Below, in pieces: positions 1 to 7,221 of a stretch of 10,974 nucleotides of DNA; within the stretch, counting starts at the first letter, position 1; the number at the start of each line of letters is the position of its first letter. Origin of the DNA: Opitutia bacterium UBA977. Its GTDB lineage: Bacteria; Verrucomicrobiota; Verrucomicrobiia; Opitutales; Coraliomargaritaceae. The notes below the pieces were generated by a model that worked only from the letters and a program-made list of their open reading frames with translations, made no database searches and was not told the origin of the DNA. The stretch lies in assembly GCA_002292345.1 (NCBI GenBank), contig DBBT01000017.1, positions 13,871 to 24,844 of the forward strand, written 5' to 3'. A program made the position numbers and the translations under genes.

Positions 1-933
1 GCCTTTGTCAGCATCATGCAGGGCTGTAACATGAAGTGCTCGTATTGCATCGTGCCAAAAACACGTGGCGTTGAACGCGGTCGACCAATGGACGAAATCA
101 TTGATGAGATCGAGAAGCTGGCTGCCAACGGCACGCGTGAAGTAACACTTCTCGGCCAAATCGTGAACCAATACGGGATTCGAGAATTTCCATTCGTAGA
201 CAAGAAAAGCCCTTTCGTGCAATTACTAGAACGCGTTCATGAAATCGAAGGTATTGATCGCATCCGTTTCACGAGCCCACACCCAGTCGGCTTCAAGCAA
301 GATCTGATCGACTGTTACGCGCGTCTACCAAAACTGGTTGAATATATCCACTTCCCTATGCAAAGCGGGAGCAATCGTATTCTCAAAGCGATGCGTCGCC
401 CGTACACCATCGAGAAATTTAAAAGCATCATCGCCGAGCTTCGTAAAGTGCGGCCAGATATGTATATTTCGACAGATATCATTGTTGGTTTCCCTGGTGA
501 AACTGACGAAGACTTCGAGCTGACTCGCCAAGCTTTTGAAGAGGTTGGTTTCGATATGGCCTATTTATTCAAATACAGTGTTCGCCCCGGCACCACAGCT
601 GAACCTCTAGGTGATCCAATCACGAAAGAGCAAAAAGAACAGCGCAACCAAATCCTTCTCGAAATTCTTAGAAAAAGTTCACTCGCTCGAAATGAAGCTC
701 TGATTGGAAAAAATGAGGATGTTTTGTTCGAGGGTCCCGCTAAGAAGGGCGACAATATGTTTGTAGGCCGCACAGCGGGTAATCGGGTTGTCATTGTTAA
801 GGCCAGCCCGCGCTTAATCGGCCAAATCGTGCCGGTTCATTTCACTCGCGTCACAGCTAGCACCTTGTTTGGTGAACTTGTGCTTGAAGGGGTGGAAGCA
901 GGGGTGAATGTAACAACGTCAGTAGCCGTTTAG
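1..933 (+). CDS. miaB: tRNA-2-methylthio-N6-dimethylallyladenosine synthase MiaB, 3' part (5' end outside window)
   Basis: This radical SAM methylthiotransferase adds a methylthio group to i6A37 next to the anticodon of tRNAs reading UNN codons. The open frame runs from base 1, so the first in-frame ATG (16) is internal and the true start lies upstream. The 310 residues seen begin AFVSIMQGCNMKCSYC, which carries the CxxxCxxC motif for the SAM-bound 4Fe-4S cluster (residues 9, 13 and 16 of the fragment). MiaB-like blocks follow: REVTLLGQ, IDRIRFTSPHP, HFPMQSGSNRIL, STDIIVGFPGETDEDF and YSVRPGTTA. The last roughly 65 residues fit the TRAM RNA-binding domain, including the GRTAGNRVV stretch. The N-terminal domain with the three cysteines for the second cluster is outside the window. 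MiaB is preferred over RimO because of the HFPMQSGS and SVRPGT blocks. It converges on ispH, and I see no convincing terminator in the 186 bp between them. Confidence 0.95.
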   Translation, partial: AFVSIMQGCNMKCSYCIVPKTRGVERGRPMDEIIDEIEKLAANGTREVTLLGQIVNQYGIREFPFVDKKSPFVQLLERVHEIEGIDRIRFTSPHPVGFKQDLIDCYARLPKLVEYIHFPMQSGSNRILKAMRRPYTIEKFKSIIAELRKVRPDMYISTDIIVGFPGETDEDFELTRQAFEEVGFDMAYLFKYSVRPGTTAEPLGDPITKEQKEQRNQILLEILRKSSLARNEALIGKNEDVLFEGPAKKGDNMFVGRTAGNRVVIVKASPRLIGQIVPVHFTRVTASTLFGELVLEGVEAGVNVTTSVAV

Positions 934-1119
934 GCTGAGAATTCCCCGATTACCTGGGCATTGTCGCTACCTTCTATGAACTTTTTGGGAAGGGTGCTAA
1001 GGTTAATTGATCGAGTACTGATTCGCACCGAGCTTAAAATCGACTTAAAGGGCGCGACTACCTTCAAACTCTGAAATCACGATCAGTATGGCTTGGGGTT
1101 AGTCGGATCTGTATATTGA

Positions 1120-2874
1120 TCAACTCTCTACCTCGAACGCTTCGAGAATGGATTCAATCGATCGAATTGATTGCGGCGGGAAAAAACTGTTAATCTTATA
1201 GATCACTTGTTGGATCAACCCGTCTGGACACGATGCTCCGCCAGTTAATAGAATGCGCTTTGGATCAGATAATGTGCTGAGAAAAGGCCGGACCACCTCG
1301 CTTTCATTGGGGACATTAGTCAAATTGTATGGAAAAATATAGTGTCGGATTTCATCCGAAGTTAAAATATTGGCCTCGGATTGAATATAATGGGCATTTT
1401 CACCAAAACGCGCCTCACAAACACGGTACAGTTGAAAGGTGTTTGAGCTGTTTTTTCCCCCCACAACCAGCGCCGCATCGATCGGTTGCTCAACCGCTTT
1501 TTGAAGCGCATCTTGATTCACTTGGGTCGCATAACAAAGTGTATCGCCTTTACCCTTGGACCATAAATGTTCAGCCACCTGCGCTTCACCATAGCACTGC
1601 ACCATGAACTCCCGCAGAAATTCGATAATAGTAAGCGTCTCATTGCGAAGTAAGGTGGTTTGATTCACCACCGCTAACTTTTCCAAATCTTGCTCCGGAT
1701 CAAAGCCTTTCGAGTGCAAGCCCTTAAAAGATTCTTCAAACAGTCGCTTTTTCTTAACACCTTGTGCCTGAATGACTTCAGTCAAAAGTCTAGCGTGCTC
1801 CATATTGCGAATCATTAAAGCCGGACCATGACTGGCACTATTCGAGAAAGTAGCCTTCGTTTCTTCATGTTCTGACTTCCCATGAATGATTACCGTGAAA
1901 CCTTCTCTAGCATAACGGCGTGCCGCTTTCCAAACCTTCTCAACCAACATGCAAGTGGCGTCATTTTCTCGAATGCTTAGTCCGCGGCGTAATAGACGAA
2001 CTTTATCTTCATTGGTCGCACCAAATGCAGGAATGACAACAATATCATCCGCGGTTAACTGATTCCAAAGCGCATTCGGGTTGTTTGGATCTGAAGTTAT
2101 ACTTCCATCAACACAGAAAGGTAAGCCCTTGTCTGTCTGTAAGTAACGAATACCGCGTGCCAATAAATCCTCATTCACAAAGGGATTATGAATTAATTCG
2201 CTGAGCATAAAAATACGCTTCGTTGGGTTGGTTGCCACGGTTTCGTAAGCACGCTCAATCGCGTTTTGAACGCCGAGACAAAATCCGAAATGACTCGGGA
2301 TGACATAACTCACAGCTCCAAAGTCGATCACTGCCGGCGCGCCGGCAGTTTTTTCCTTAGTGCGTCGCGCCGCCTTAATCGCACGGCATAGCTCACTTTG
2401 ATATAATTCTTCTGATTGTTGATCGATATAGACCCCACGATTTCGCTCTTTCGCTGTTCGAAACCGATAAATGTACTCGGTTTCGGTTGTATCTAAATTC
2501 GGCACTCGAACTAAATCAGGTTCTATTACCTGTAGAACTTCAGTAAGGAGTGGCGAAACGTTCAACTGACCATTCTCTGATTCAGCTTGAATCTCATCCA
2601 AGCTGCAATAACGCCCATTCTTAATGGCTGCATCACTTTGAAGTGCGCAATAAATCAACAATGATTGATCTGCAACCGTCTGCTGACTCAATAAATACGC
2701 TTTACCAGCGACACCGGTAACTGCTCCGACACAGTCTTCCGAAAACTCACACACTTCCCCTGGTCTACATGTATATGTCGGTTCAGCGCGCTGCTCGGCA
2801 TTAATTTGCACCAATAAACGATTGCGCCGATCAAATACGAGTAAAACTAGAAGTGATTCATCTGGGGCTTTCAT
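1120..2874 (-). CDS. ispH: 4-hydroxy-3-methylbut-2-enyl diphosphate reductase with extra N-terminal region
   Basis: IspH catalyses the last step of the MEP pathway, reducing HMBPP to IPP and DMAPP at a 4Fe-4S cluster. The three cluster cysteines are present: C199 (HFGFCLGV), C308 (NDATCMLVEKVW) and C447 (GDTLCYAT). Active-site blocks are IHNPFVN (229), HGKSEHEET (331-339), NQTTL (404-408), VVGGKNSSNTFQL (470-482) and GGASCPD (545-551). PAFGA at 282-286 has Phe where E. coli has His74, and with HEET this marks the plant/cyanobacterial type. At 584 residues it is much longer than the roughly 315 of E. coli or 400 of cyanobacteria. Residues from about 135 on resemble the N-terminal helices of the plant/cyanobacterial form, leaving roughly 130 extra residues that I cannot assign. 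These contain cysteines at 36, 42, 48, 76 and 90. The gene starts 23 bp after the osmC stop, so the two probably share a transcript. No Shine-Dalgarno precedes the ATG. Confidence 0.95.
   Translation of the reverse strand: MKAPDESLLVLLVFDRRNRLLVQINAEQRAEPTYTCRPGEVCEFSEDCVGAVTGVAGKAYLLSQQTVADQSLLIYCALQSDAAIKNGRYCSLDEIQAESENGQLNVSPLLTEVLQVIEPDLVRVPNLDTTETEYIYRFRTAKERNRGVYIDQQSEELYQSELCRAIKAARRTKEKTAGAPAVIDFGAVSYVIPSHFGFCLGVQNAIERAYETVATNPTKRIFMLSELIHNPFVNEDLLARGIRYLQTDKGLPFCVDGSITSDPNNPNALWNQLTADDIVVIPAFGATNEDKVRLLRRGLSIRENDATCMLVEKVWKAARRYAREGFTVIIHGKSEHEETKATFSNSASHGPALMIRNMEHARLLTEVIQAQGVKKKRLFEESFKGLHSKGFDPEQDLEKLAVVNQTTLLRNETLTIIEFLREFMVQCYGEAQVAEHLWSKGKGDTLCYATQVNQDALQKAVEQPIDAALVVGGKNSSNTFQLYRVCEARFGENAHYIQSEANILTSDEIRHYIFPYNLTNVPNESEVVRPFLSTLSDPKRILLTGGASCPDGLIQQVIYKINSFFPPQSIRSIESILEAFEVES
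2330..2354 (+). repeat. Perfect 20-bp palindrome followed by T6, inside ispH
   Basis: Two 10-base arms (actgccggcg / cgccggcagt, 2330-2349) form a perfect palindrome, followed on the plus strand by six T (2349-2354). As plus-strand RNA this has the shape of an intrinsic terminator antisense to ispH. In the protein it encodes residues of about T176 to A181, the linker between the N-terminal helices and the catalytic core. The palindrome is seen; a terminator role is inference, since no plus-strand gene lies just upstream. Confidence 0.6.
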
Positions 2875-2897
2875 ACTATTAAGTTGCTTAATATTAA

Positions 2898-3305
2898 CTA
2901 CTTCCAGTGAAAAACAATTGGTTTCTCGATTTCCTTATTTAAGCTGTGGTGCACTGGGCAATTTTTTGCCGCTATTTCAACTTGCCACATTTGATCATCG
3001 TTCAACGCTATCGGTAACCAAACCTCGGTTGTTAATTTCGCAATACGGCGGGGTAAATCCGCCGACATCTCTTTTTGCACTTCGATTCGCATACCAGTTA
3101 AATCCAAACCTAGCGCTTCCATCTGCATCCCAATAATTGTCGCAATACAAGAACCTAGAGCTGACGCACATAAATCGGTTGGTGAGAAACTCTCTCCCTT
3201 ACCATTATTATCGACCGGGGCATCCGTTTTAAACGTCTTACCTGACAAATCGTGCACTAGCTGACAGCGCAACTCACCTTCATAATTAATTTTTACTTTT
3301 ACCAT
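2898..3305 (-). CDS. OsmC family protein (thiol peroxidase-like)
   Basis: OsmC/Ohr-fold proteins are small cytosolic homodimers, many of which reduce organic or hydrogen peroxides through a cysteine pair. From the ATG at 3305 the product is 135 residues. Family blocks are MVKVKINYEGELRC at the start, TDAPVDNNGKGESFSPTDL (28-45), ALGSCIATI with the likely peroxidatic Cys53, and KNCPVHHSLNKE with Cys116 as the likely resolving cysteine. The frame extends upstream to a GTG at 3329 adding eight residues, but these look unlike the family and the ATG gives the usual length and start. The DNxGKGE signature fits the YhfA/general OsmC branch more than Ohr; the substrate cannot be read from sequence. 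The gene heads a probable osmC-ispH pair. If cotranscribed, a redox-defence protein would be made with an oxygen-sensitive Fe-S enzyme, but that link is inference. Confidence 0.9.
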   Translation of the reverse strand: MVKVKINYEGELRCQLVHDLSGKTFKTDAPVDNNGKGESFSPTDLCASALGSCIATIIGMQMEALGLDLTGMRIEVQKEMSADLPRRIAKLTTEVWLPIALNDDQMWQVEIAAKNCPVHHSLNKEIEKPIVFHWK

Positions 3306-3445
3306 TTCCGAAGAACTGTGCGCAAACACCTCGTTCAGGTCAACTTTACGTAGCGAACCAGTGAAATGTATTCTGCGATTGCACAGAGTGTCATCCGTTC
3401 TAACCTATAGTTCTTTTAAAAACGGTCAGCAGCCCATACTTCATT

Positions 3446-3814
3446 ATGTTTCAGGTCAATTTTAGCGAACAAAGCATGCACGAGCTTAACCAGCTCGATA
3501 CACGCTCACAGATGCTCCTCATCGAGGTCGTCAGTGGTTTAACACAGGCACAACTGGACCATCCAAATGATGAGCTCGGGCGCTTTAATCGAAACGGTAA
3601 AACCTATTATCGAGTTCGGGCCGGCGAATTCCGTATCTATTTCGAGCAGGATAAAGATGGTTTATTTGCCCACTACATTCTTCATAAAAATACTCTTTCG
3701 GATTTCATTTTTAGGTTCAAAATGCCAGTATCTGAAGAGTTTCTAGTCGAACAGCACGATTCTTTTTGGAAGTATCTGGAGTCGATTCGCCATAAGGATG
3801 AGGGCTCCAAATAA
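3446..3814 (+). CDS. Small RelE/ParE-fold-like protein, no antitoxin partner
   Basis: This 122-residue protein has a middle part that reads like the C-terminal strands of the RelE/ParE toxin fold: KTYYRVRAGEFRIYFEQDK (52-70), then a strand AHYILHKNT (75-83). An N-terminal helical stretch (8-35) and a C-terminal helical tail (about 94-116) flank it. Similar proteins are often annotated as cytotoxic translational repressors in Verrucomicrobia, from memory. Arginines 56, 58 and 63 could be RNA-contacting, but the sequence does not prove catalytic function. No antitoxin-sized gene sits on either side: upstream is a 140-bp divergent spacer to osmC, and downstream pssA starts after 14 bp. The tight linkage to pssA suggests cotranscription and perhaps a domesticated, non-toxic role. 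The ATG was chosen because it gives a complete N-terminal strand; it has no Shine-Dalgarno. Confidence 0.75.
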   Translation: MFQVNFSEQSMHELNQLDTRSQMLLIEVVSGLTQAQLDHPNDELGRFNRNGKTYYRVRAGEFRIYFEQDKDGLFAHYILHKNTLSDFIFRFKMPVSEEFLVEQHDSFWKYLESIRHKDEGSK

Positions 3815-3828
3815 ACCATCGTTACCCA

Positions 3829-4698
3829 ATGAAAGATCCTGAAAAGCCACTCGCTCATCAGTACGCTGACTCTGGAGAGGCAAGCCATATCTACCTACTG
3901 CCCAACAGCTTAACGGCTGGAAATCTTTTTTTTGGATTTTTAGCAATTATGCGCTGCATTGAGGCTAATTATGCAACAGATCCAGCGATCATTAATGGTC
4001 ATTTTACCCAAGCGGTGTGGTTTATCTTCTTCGGTGTGGTTTGTGATGCGTTTGATGGCCGTGTCGCGCGCATGGGGGGTCGCGAATCGTTATTTGGTAT
4101 AGAGTTCGATTCCATTGCTGATGTTATTTCGTTTGGAGTCGCACCAGCGATGATGATGATCTTTTTGATTCTAAAACCAACAGAGCAATACGATGGTGTC
4201 TTACCTGTTAGCCAATTAATTGGGTTTATTTATCTACTTTGTGCTGCCGTGCGCCTGGCTCGGTTCAATGTTTTAACTCATCCGATGCTTACGCCATCAG
4301 AACGCTTAAAGGGCACCAAAGACTTTATTGGGTTACCCGTTCCAGCTGCTGCTGCAATGGTAGCCTCGTTGGTTTTGGTCTACACAAGTTTCGAAAGGTC
4401 TGGCTATGAAATGCATGGTTTTGAACTGCTAATGCCGCCCCTGATGCTCGCTGTCGCCTTTTTAATGATAAGCAACATTCCGTATCCAAGCTTCAAGGAA
4501 ATCGATTGGCAGACTAGCACGCGCTTACAGACCTTTATTTTATTTATCTTTTGCTTAGGTATAGCCTTCGTTTTTAAAGAGCTCTTCTTTGCATGTTTTT
4601 TCTTCGTTTACATCATCTTTGGCCCAATTAGATACTTATTCCGTTTTTACAGGACAAAGAAACAGCTAGAGGAGATAAAATCACCCTCTGGTGAATAA
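3829..4698 (+). CDS. pssA: CDP-diacylglycerol-serine O-phosphatidyltransferase
   Basis: PssA joins CDP-diacylglycerol and L-serine to form phosphatidylserine, the precursor of phosphatidylethanolamine, in the inner membrane. The CDP-alcohol phosphatidyltransferase signature DGx2ARx8Gx3Dx3D is intact: D76 G77, A80 R81, G90, D94 and D98. The entry block LLPNSLTAGNLFFGF (23-37) and the AAVRLARFNV block (139-148) are typical of the serine-transferring type rather than PgsA. Several hydrophobic segments are visible, at about 62-75, 99-116, 128-143, 171-187, 201-216 and 233-266. The length of 289 is within the usual range of about 240-290. It follows the RelE-like gene by 14 bp and probably shares its transcript. 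No psd gene for the next step is adjacent. The ATG has no Shine-Dalgarno; the cytosolic N-terminal tail of about 20 residues is polar and could be shorter with another start, but none is better supported. Confidence 0.93.
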   Translation: MKDPEKPLAHQYADSGEASHIYLLPNSLTAGNLFFGFLAIMRCIEANYATDPAIINGHFTQAVWFIFFGVVCDAFDGRVARMGGRESLFGIEFDSIADVISFGVAPAMMMIFLILKPTEQYDGVLPVSQLIGFIYLLCAAVRLARFNVLTHPMLTPSERLKGTKDFIGLPVPAAAAMVASLVLVYTSFERSGYEMHGFELLMPPLMLAVAFLMISNIPYPSFKEIDWQTSTRLQTFILFIFCLGIAFVFKELFFACFFFVYIIFGPIRYLFRFYRTKKQLEEIKSPSGE

Positions 4699-4940
4699 CT
4701 CGTTAATTACTGTGAAATAAGCGTGGAATACAAATAAAACCAACTATTCATTCACCTTTATACCGAAGGTTTCACTTTTATATTAACAGCAAAAATAACC
4801 TCTAAAGGCTTACTTAATAAATACTTGTTGAGTTATTACAGCTCATCCACACACATATTAAGAAGAAGAGATTTATATATTAAAAAAGAGACTAGTATAT
4901 AAGCATTGCCAGTAACTCTAAAATCCCAAAAATTTATACC
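4699..4940 (+). promoter_or_regulatory. AT-rich leader of dnaN with one DnaA-box-like 9-mer
   Basis: The 242 bp between pssA and dnaN are strongly AT-rich compared with the flanking genes. They contain a 9-mer, tcatccaca (4843-4851), one base away from the DnaA-box consensus TTATNCACA. I see no second clear box and no dnaA gene nearby, so this is more probably the dnaN promoter region than an origin. Several TATA-like hexamers (for example near 4872 and 4896) prevent me from picking a single promoter. Confidence 0.4.
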
Positions 4941-6068
4941 ATGAAGTTCAAGATCAATCAGGATCATTTTAGCAACGGCCTCCAACAGGTTCTCAATGTT
5001 GTCGGTGCGCGTGCCACGATGCCCATTCTCAGCAATGTGCTGATCGAAGCAGAGGAGGGGCATATTTCGTTAACCACGACTAACCTCGATCTCGGGATTC
5101 GCTGCCGAATTAAAGCAGACGTTTCTGAGCCGGGCGGCCTCACGTTACCAGTGCGTAAATTGGCGACCATTATTCGTGAATTACCTCAAAACGAAATTTT
5201 CATCGAAACCAGCGATAACAACCAAGCGAAGATCACTTCCGGTGGTTCGAACTTTAAAATAATGGGTATTAGCACGGAGGAATTTCCACCATTACCATCA
5301 TTTGAAAACCGACACGTCTTCGAGCTATCTCAGTCTGAAATCGTAAGCATGCTTAAAAGTGTTTCTTATGGTCAATCCAGCGATGAGAATCGTTACATCT
5401 TAAACGGTGTATATTTTAATTTTGCGGACGAAAAACTAACTCTCGTCGCAACAGACGGGCGACGTCTCGCGTTAACCGCTCTGGACACTGAAATAAGCGA
5501 AGACAATGTCGGCAGCCTCATTCTTCCAGCCAAAACAGTCGCTGAGCTTGAGCGCTTAATGGGCAAAGGAGATAAGGTTAAAATTGCTTTCAACGACCGT
5601 CAGGCGGCATTTGAAATTAGCATCGAAGACTCTAGTGATACTGGCTTGGTTGATCATCTTTATCTTGTTTCGAAAATTGTTGAGGGTAATTATCCAAACT
5701 ACCGACAAGTTATTCCGAAAGAGACAGAGCACCGCGTTAAAATCGAACGTGAACTTATGTTAGAGTGTGTGCACCGTGCGGCCCTCGTCACATCTGACAA
5801 GAGCAATTCCGTGAAGCTCAAGGTCAGTAAAAACCTTCTTGAAATTTCAGGTTCAAGCACCGAATACGGGGAATCGCATGAATCAATGGCGATCGCTTAC
5901 GATGGCCCAGAAGTGCAGGTCGCATTTAACCCCCAGTTCCTTATCGAACCATTGAAGGCGTTGACGAAGGATGAAGTGTTTTTCGAATTCAAAGATGAGC
6001 TCAGCCCTGGTCTCTTTAAGACACTCGATAACTTTATCTGTGTGGTTATGCCCTTGCGCTTAAATTAA
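4941..6068 (+). CDS. dnaN: DNA polymerase III subunit beta (sliding clamp)
   Basis: DnaN forms the ring-shaped homodimer that tethers DNA polymerase III and other repair and replication proteins to DNA. The 375 residues match the family's usual length of about 365-380 and cover its three domains (about 1-120, 128-250 and 255-375). Recognisable blocks are [14 protein letters not shown] with [11 protein letters not shown] in domain 1, TEEFPPLP and YILNGVYF leading into domain 2, [10 protein letters not shown], and [13 protein letters not shown] opening domain 3. The C-terminal block [13 protein letters not shown] and the end VVMPLRLN form part of the clamp-binding pocket. Unlike the classical dnaA-dnaN-recF order, its neighbours here are pssA and a membrane protein of unknown function. 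The ATG fits the family start MKFKI; the leader has no Shine-Dalgarno. An intrinsic terminator follows the gene. Confidence 0.98.
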   Translation: MKFKINQDHFSNGLQQVLNVVGARATMPILSNVLIEAEEGHISLTTTNLDLGIRCRIKADVSEPGGLTLPVRKLATIIRELPQNEIFIETSDNNQAKITSGGSNFKIMGISTEEFPPLPSFENRHVFELSQSEIVSMLKSVSYGQSSDENRYILNGVYFNFADEKLTLVATDGRRLALTALDTEISEDNVGSLILPAKTVAELERLMGKGDKVKIAFNDRQAAFEISIEDSSDTGLVDHLYLVSKIVEGNYPNYRQVIPKETEHRVKIERELMLECVHRAALVTSDKSNSVKLKVSKNLLEISGSSTEYGESHESMAIAYDGPEVQVAFNPQFLIEPLKALTKDEVFFEFKDELSPGLFKTLDNFICVVMPLRLN

Positions 6069-6109
6069 TTCTAAGACCAACAGGCCCGCGCTGTTATATC
6101 ATTTATCGC

Positions 6110-6149
6110 CGAGCGAGTGAGCTATTGTCTCCCTCGCTCGTTTGCGTTT
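6110..6149 (+). terminator. Intrinsic terminator after dnaN
   Basis: A perfect 8-bp stem (cgagcgag 6110-6117 with ctcgctcg 6133-6140) is extended, past one mismatch, by gag 6119-6121 pairing ctc 6129-6131, with a 7-base loop. It is followed by tttgcgttt. It lies 41 bases after the dnaN stop. The T tract is interrupted, so efficiency is uncertain. Confidence 0.75.
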
Positions 6150-6154
6150 ATAAT
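6125..6154 (+). promoter_or_regulatory. Likely sigma-70 type promoter for the 6236 gene
   Basis: A perfect -10 hexamer TATAAT (6149-6154) is preceded, with an 18-base spacer, by TTGTCT (6125-6130), which matches 4 of 6 bases of the -35 consensus. Transcription would start near 6161, giving a leader of about 75 bases before the ATG at 6236. The -35 element lies in the loop and right arm of the dnaN terminator hairpin. Confidence 0.5.
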
Positions 6155-6235
6155 GCCGATAAAGATGAAAATGGAACAAGCGCTGACATCTAGCATCAAA
6201 TAAATACAAACGGATCTATTTTTATTAAATTTAAC

Positions 6236-7126
6236 ATGTTTGGTTTCACTCAATCAACCCTTCAGGTTATCCTCTTCGGAATCGCTGCTGTCGCAGTTTT
6301 ATTGTCTCACGTCGGACTTCGTAAGGGGATTCCAACCTTCACTATTATGGGGCGCTGGTTGCGGTGGATACTGTTTGCAGGTTTATTTTCGTATTTTCTC
6401 AAAACAATGGAGATATCTTTGCGGCCGGATTGGGTGCATTTTATTACCGGAATTACACTCTGGTTCGTATTGGAAACAGGCTATTATTGGATCGCGATTA
6501 AAGCACTAAGCCAAAGCGATATGCCTTTATTCCCTAGTTTTAAACTCAATAACGATGGCGATGAATGGCCAGCGGATCCGTTATTAATCGAAGTCAGACA
6601 ATGGCTTCGGAATGTTGAATTTAACCGACTCAGTGCATTGAAAGCAGAGCTTTTTGAAGAGACTTTTTTACGTGCGTCGATTTATGAAAGTTCTGACAAA
6701 CTAACACGGCTACAAATATTGTTCATCCCAAAACGTAAGGGTGGGGCGACTGCCTGCTATACCTTAAGCACGAACGGTGAAAACGGCCGCAGGCTCGTTA
6801 CAGATAATTTATTTCTACCTTTTGGTGGTTATTATCCGGAAGCTTGGGACATTGTGCGCAAGCCATTAATCGGTTCTCTAAAACGATTACTTAAATTGCA
6901 CCGACTGCGCGTAATAAAGAGCAACCTAAAACCAATTCCCTTCGAAGATACACCGCTCGAGGAGTTAAATGATCAACAGCGGATCCTAGAACGCTTCAAC
7001 CTTGAAAATGGTTTTTTAAACCCCCGCCAATTCCAAGCAGAGGTAGGAAAAATATCGTATGATGGCCGCTATCGTCTATGGAAAGAGATGTGGTTGCTCG
7101 CTTACCTAGGCAGGTCAGTTACTTAA
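6236..7126 (+). CDS. Membrane protein of unknown function, 3 helices plus cytosolic domain
   Basis: I do not recognise this 296-residue protein. The N-terminal third holds three hydrophobic segments (about 8-26, 41-57 and 68-90). The rest is soluble and mixed alpha/beta. It contains an acidic helix (133-144), two probable strands (158-165 and 172-178), an FLPFGGYYPEAWDI segment (193-206), and a very basic stretch with many Lys/Arg between 208 and 232 that could lie against the membrane or bind nucleic acid. The end (273-292) is rich in aromatic residues. There is no signal peptide, no known catalytic motif that I can name, and no mechanosensitive-channel signature. It has its own likely promoter after the dnaN terminator and is followed after 95 bp by a small conserved gene. 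The ATG has no Shine-Dalgarno. Base composition matches its neighbours, so transfer is not indicated. Confidence 0.8.
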   Translation: MFGFTQSTLQVILFGIAAVAVLLSHVGLRKGIPTFTIMGRWLRWILFAGLFSYFLKTMEISLRPDWVHFITGITLWFVLETGYYWIAIKALSQSDMPLFPSFKLNNDGDEWPADPLLIEVRQWLRNVEFNRLSALKAELFEETFLRASIYESSDKLTRLQILFIPKRKGGATACYTLSTNGENGRRLVTDNLFLPFGGYYPEAWDIVRKPLIGSLKRLLKLHRLRVIKSNLKPIPFEDTPLEELNDQQRILERFNLENGFLNPRQFQAEVGKISYDGRYRLWKEMWLLAYLGRSVT

Positions 7127-7137
7127 TTTAATTAAGT
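7121..7137. repeat. AT-only-core palindrome across a stop codon
   Basis: The arms acttaatt (7121-7128) and aattaagt (7130-7137) are perfect inverted repeats around a single T and overlap the stop codon of the membrane protein gene. No T tract follows, so it is not a standard terminator. It could be a protein-binding site or chance in AT-rich DNA. Confidence 0.4.
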
Positions 7138-7156
7138 GTAAAAATCCCGACTATTT

Positions 7157-7162
7157 TATAAT
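7157..7162 (+). promoter_or_regulatory. Possible -10 element for the 7222 gene
   Basis: A perfect TATAAT hexamer lies 59 bases before the ATG at 7222. There is no good -35 element at 16-18 bases upstream (TTAAGT at a 19-base spacing matches only 3 of 6), so this promoter call is weak. Confidence 0.3.
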
Positions 7163-7221
7163 TCAATAGATGGTTGCTGAATAAAAAGGACAAGGCACAA
7201 AGGAGCCTAAAAATTAACGTC

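Noticed and set aside
934..1119. Possible terminator between the convergent miaB and ispH
   Set aside because: Only short 5-bp pairings with long loops and no T tract were found, so no feature was called.
1329..1607. 92-codon plus-strand frame within ispH
   Set aside because: It is antisense to the catalytic core of IspH and has no recognisable features.
2340..2360. A6 next to a strong hairpin in ispH as a programmed frameshift site
   Set aside because: The reading frame is GAA AAA ACT, not the A AAA AAC phase needed for -1 slippage. The stem directly abuts the run, and the full-length frame encodes both parts without a shift.
3306..3329. GTG start for the OsmC protein adding eight residues
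   Set aside because: The added residues do not look like the family, while the ATG at 3305 gives the typical MVKVKI start.
7174..7221. TTG start for the small conserved protein adding 16 residues
   Set aside because: The ATG at 7222 gives the family-like MKKTF start, and the TTG lies very close to the possible promoter's start point.
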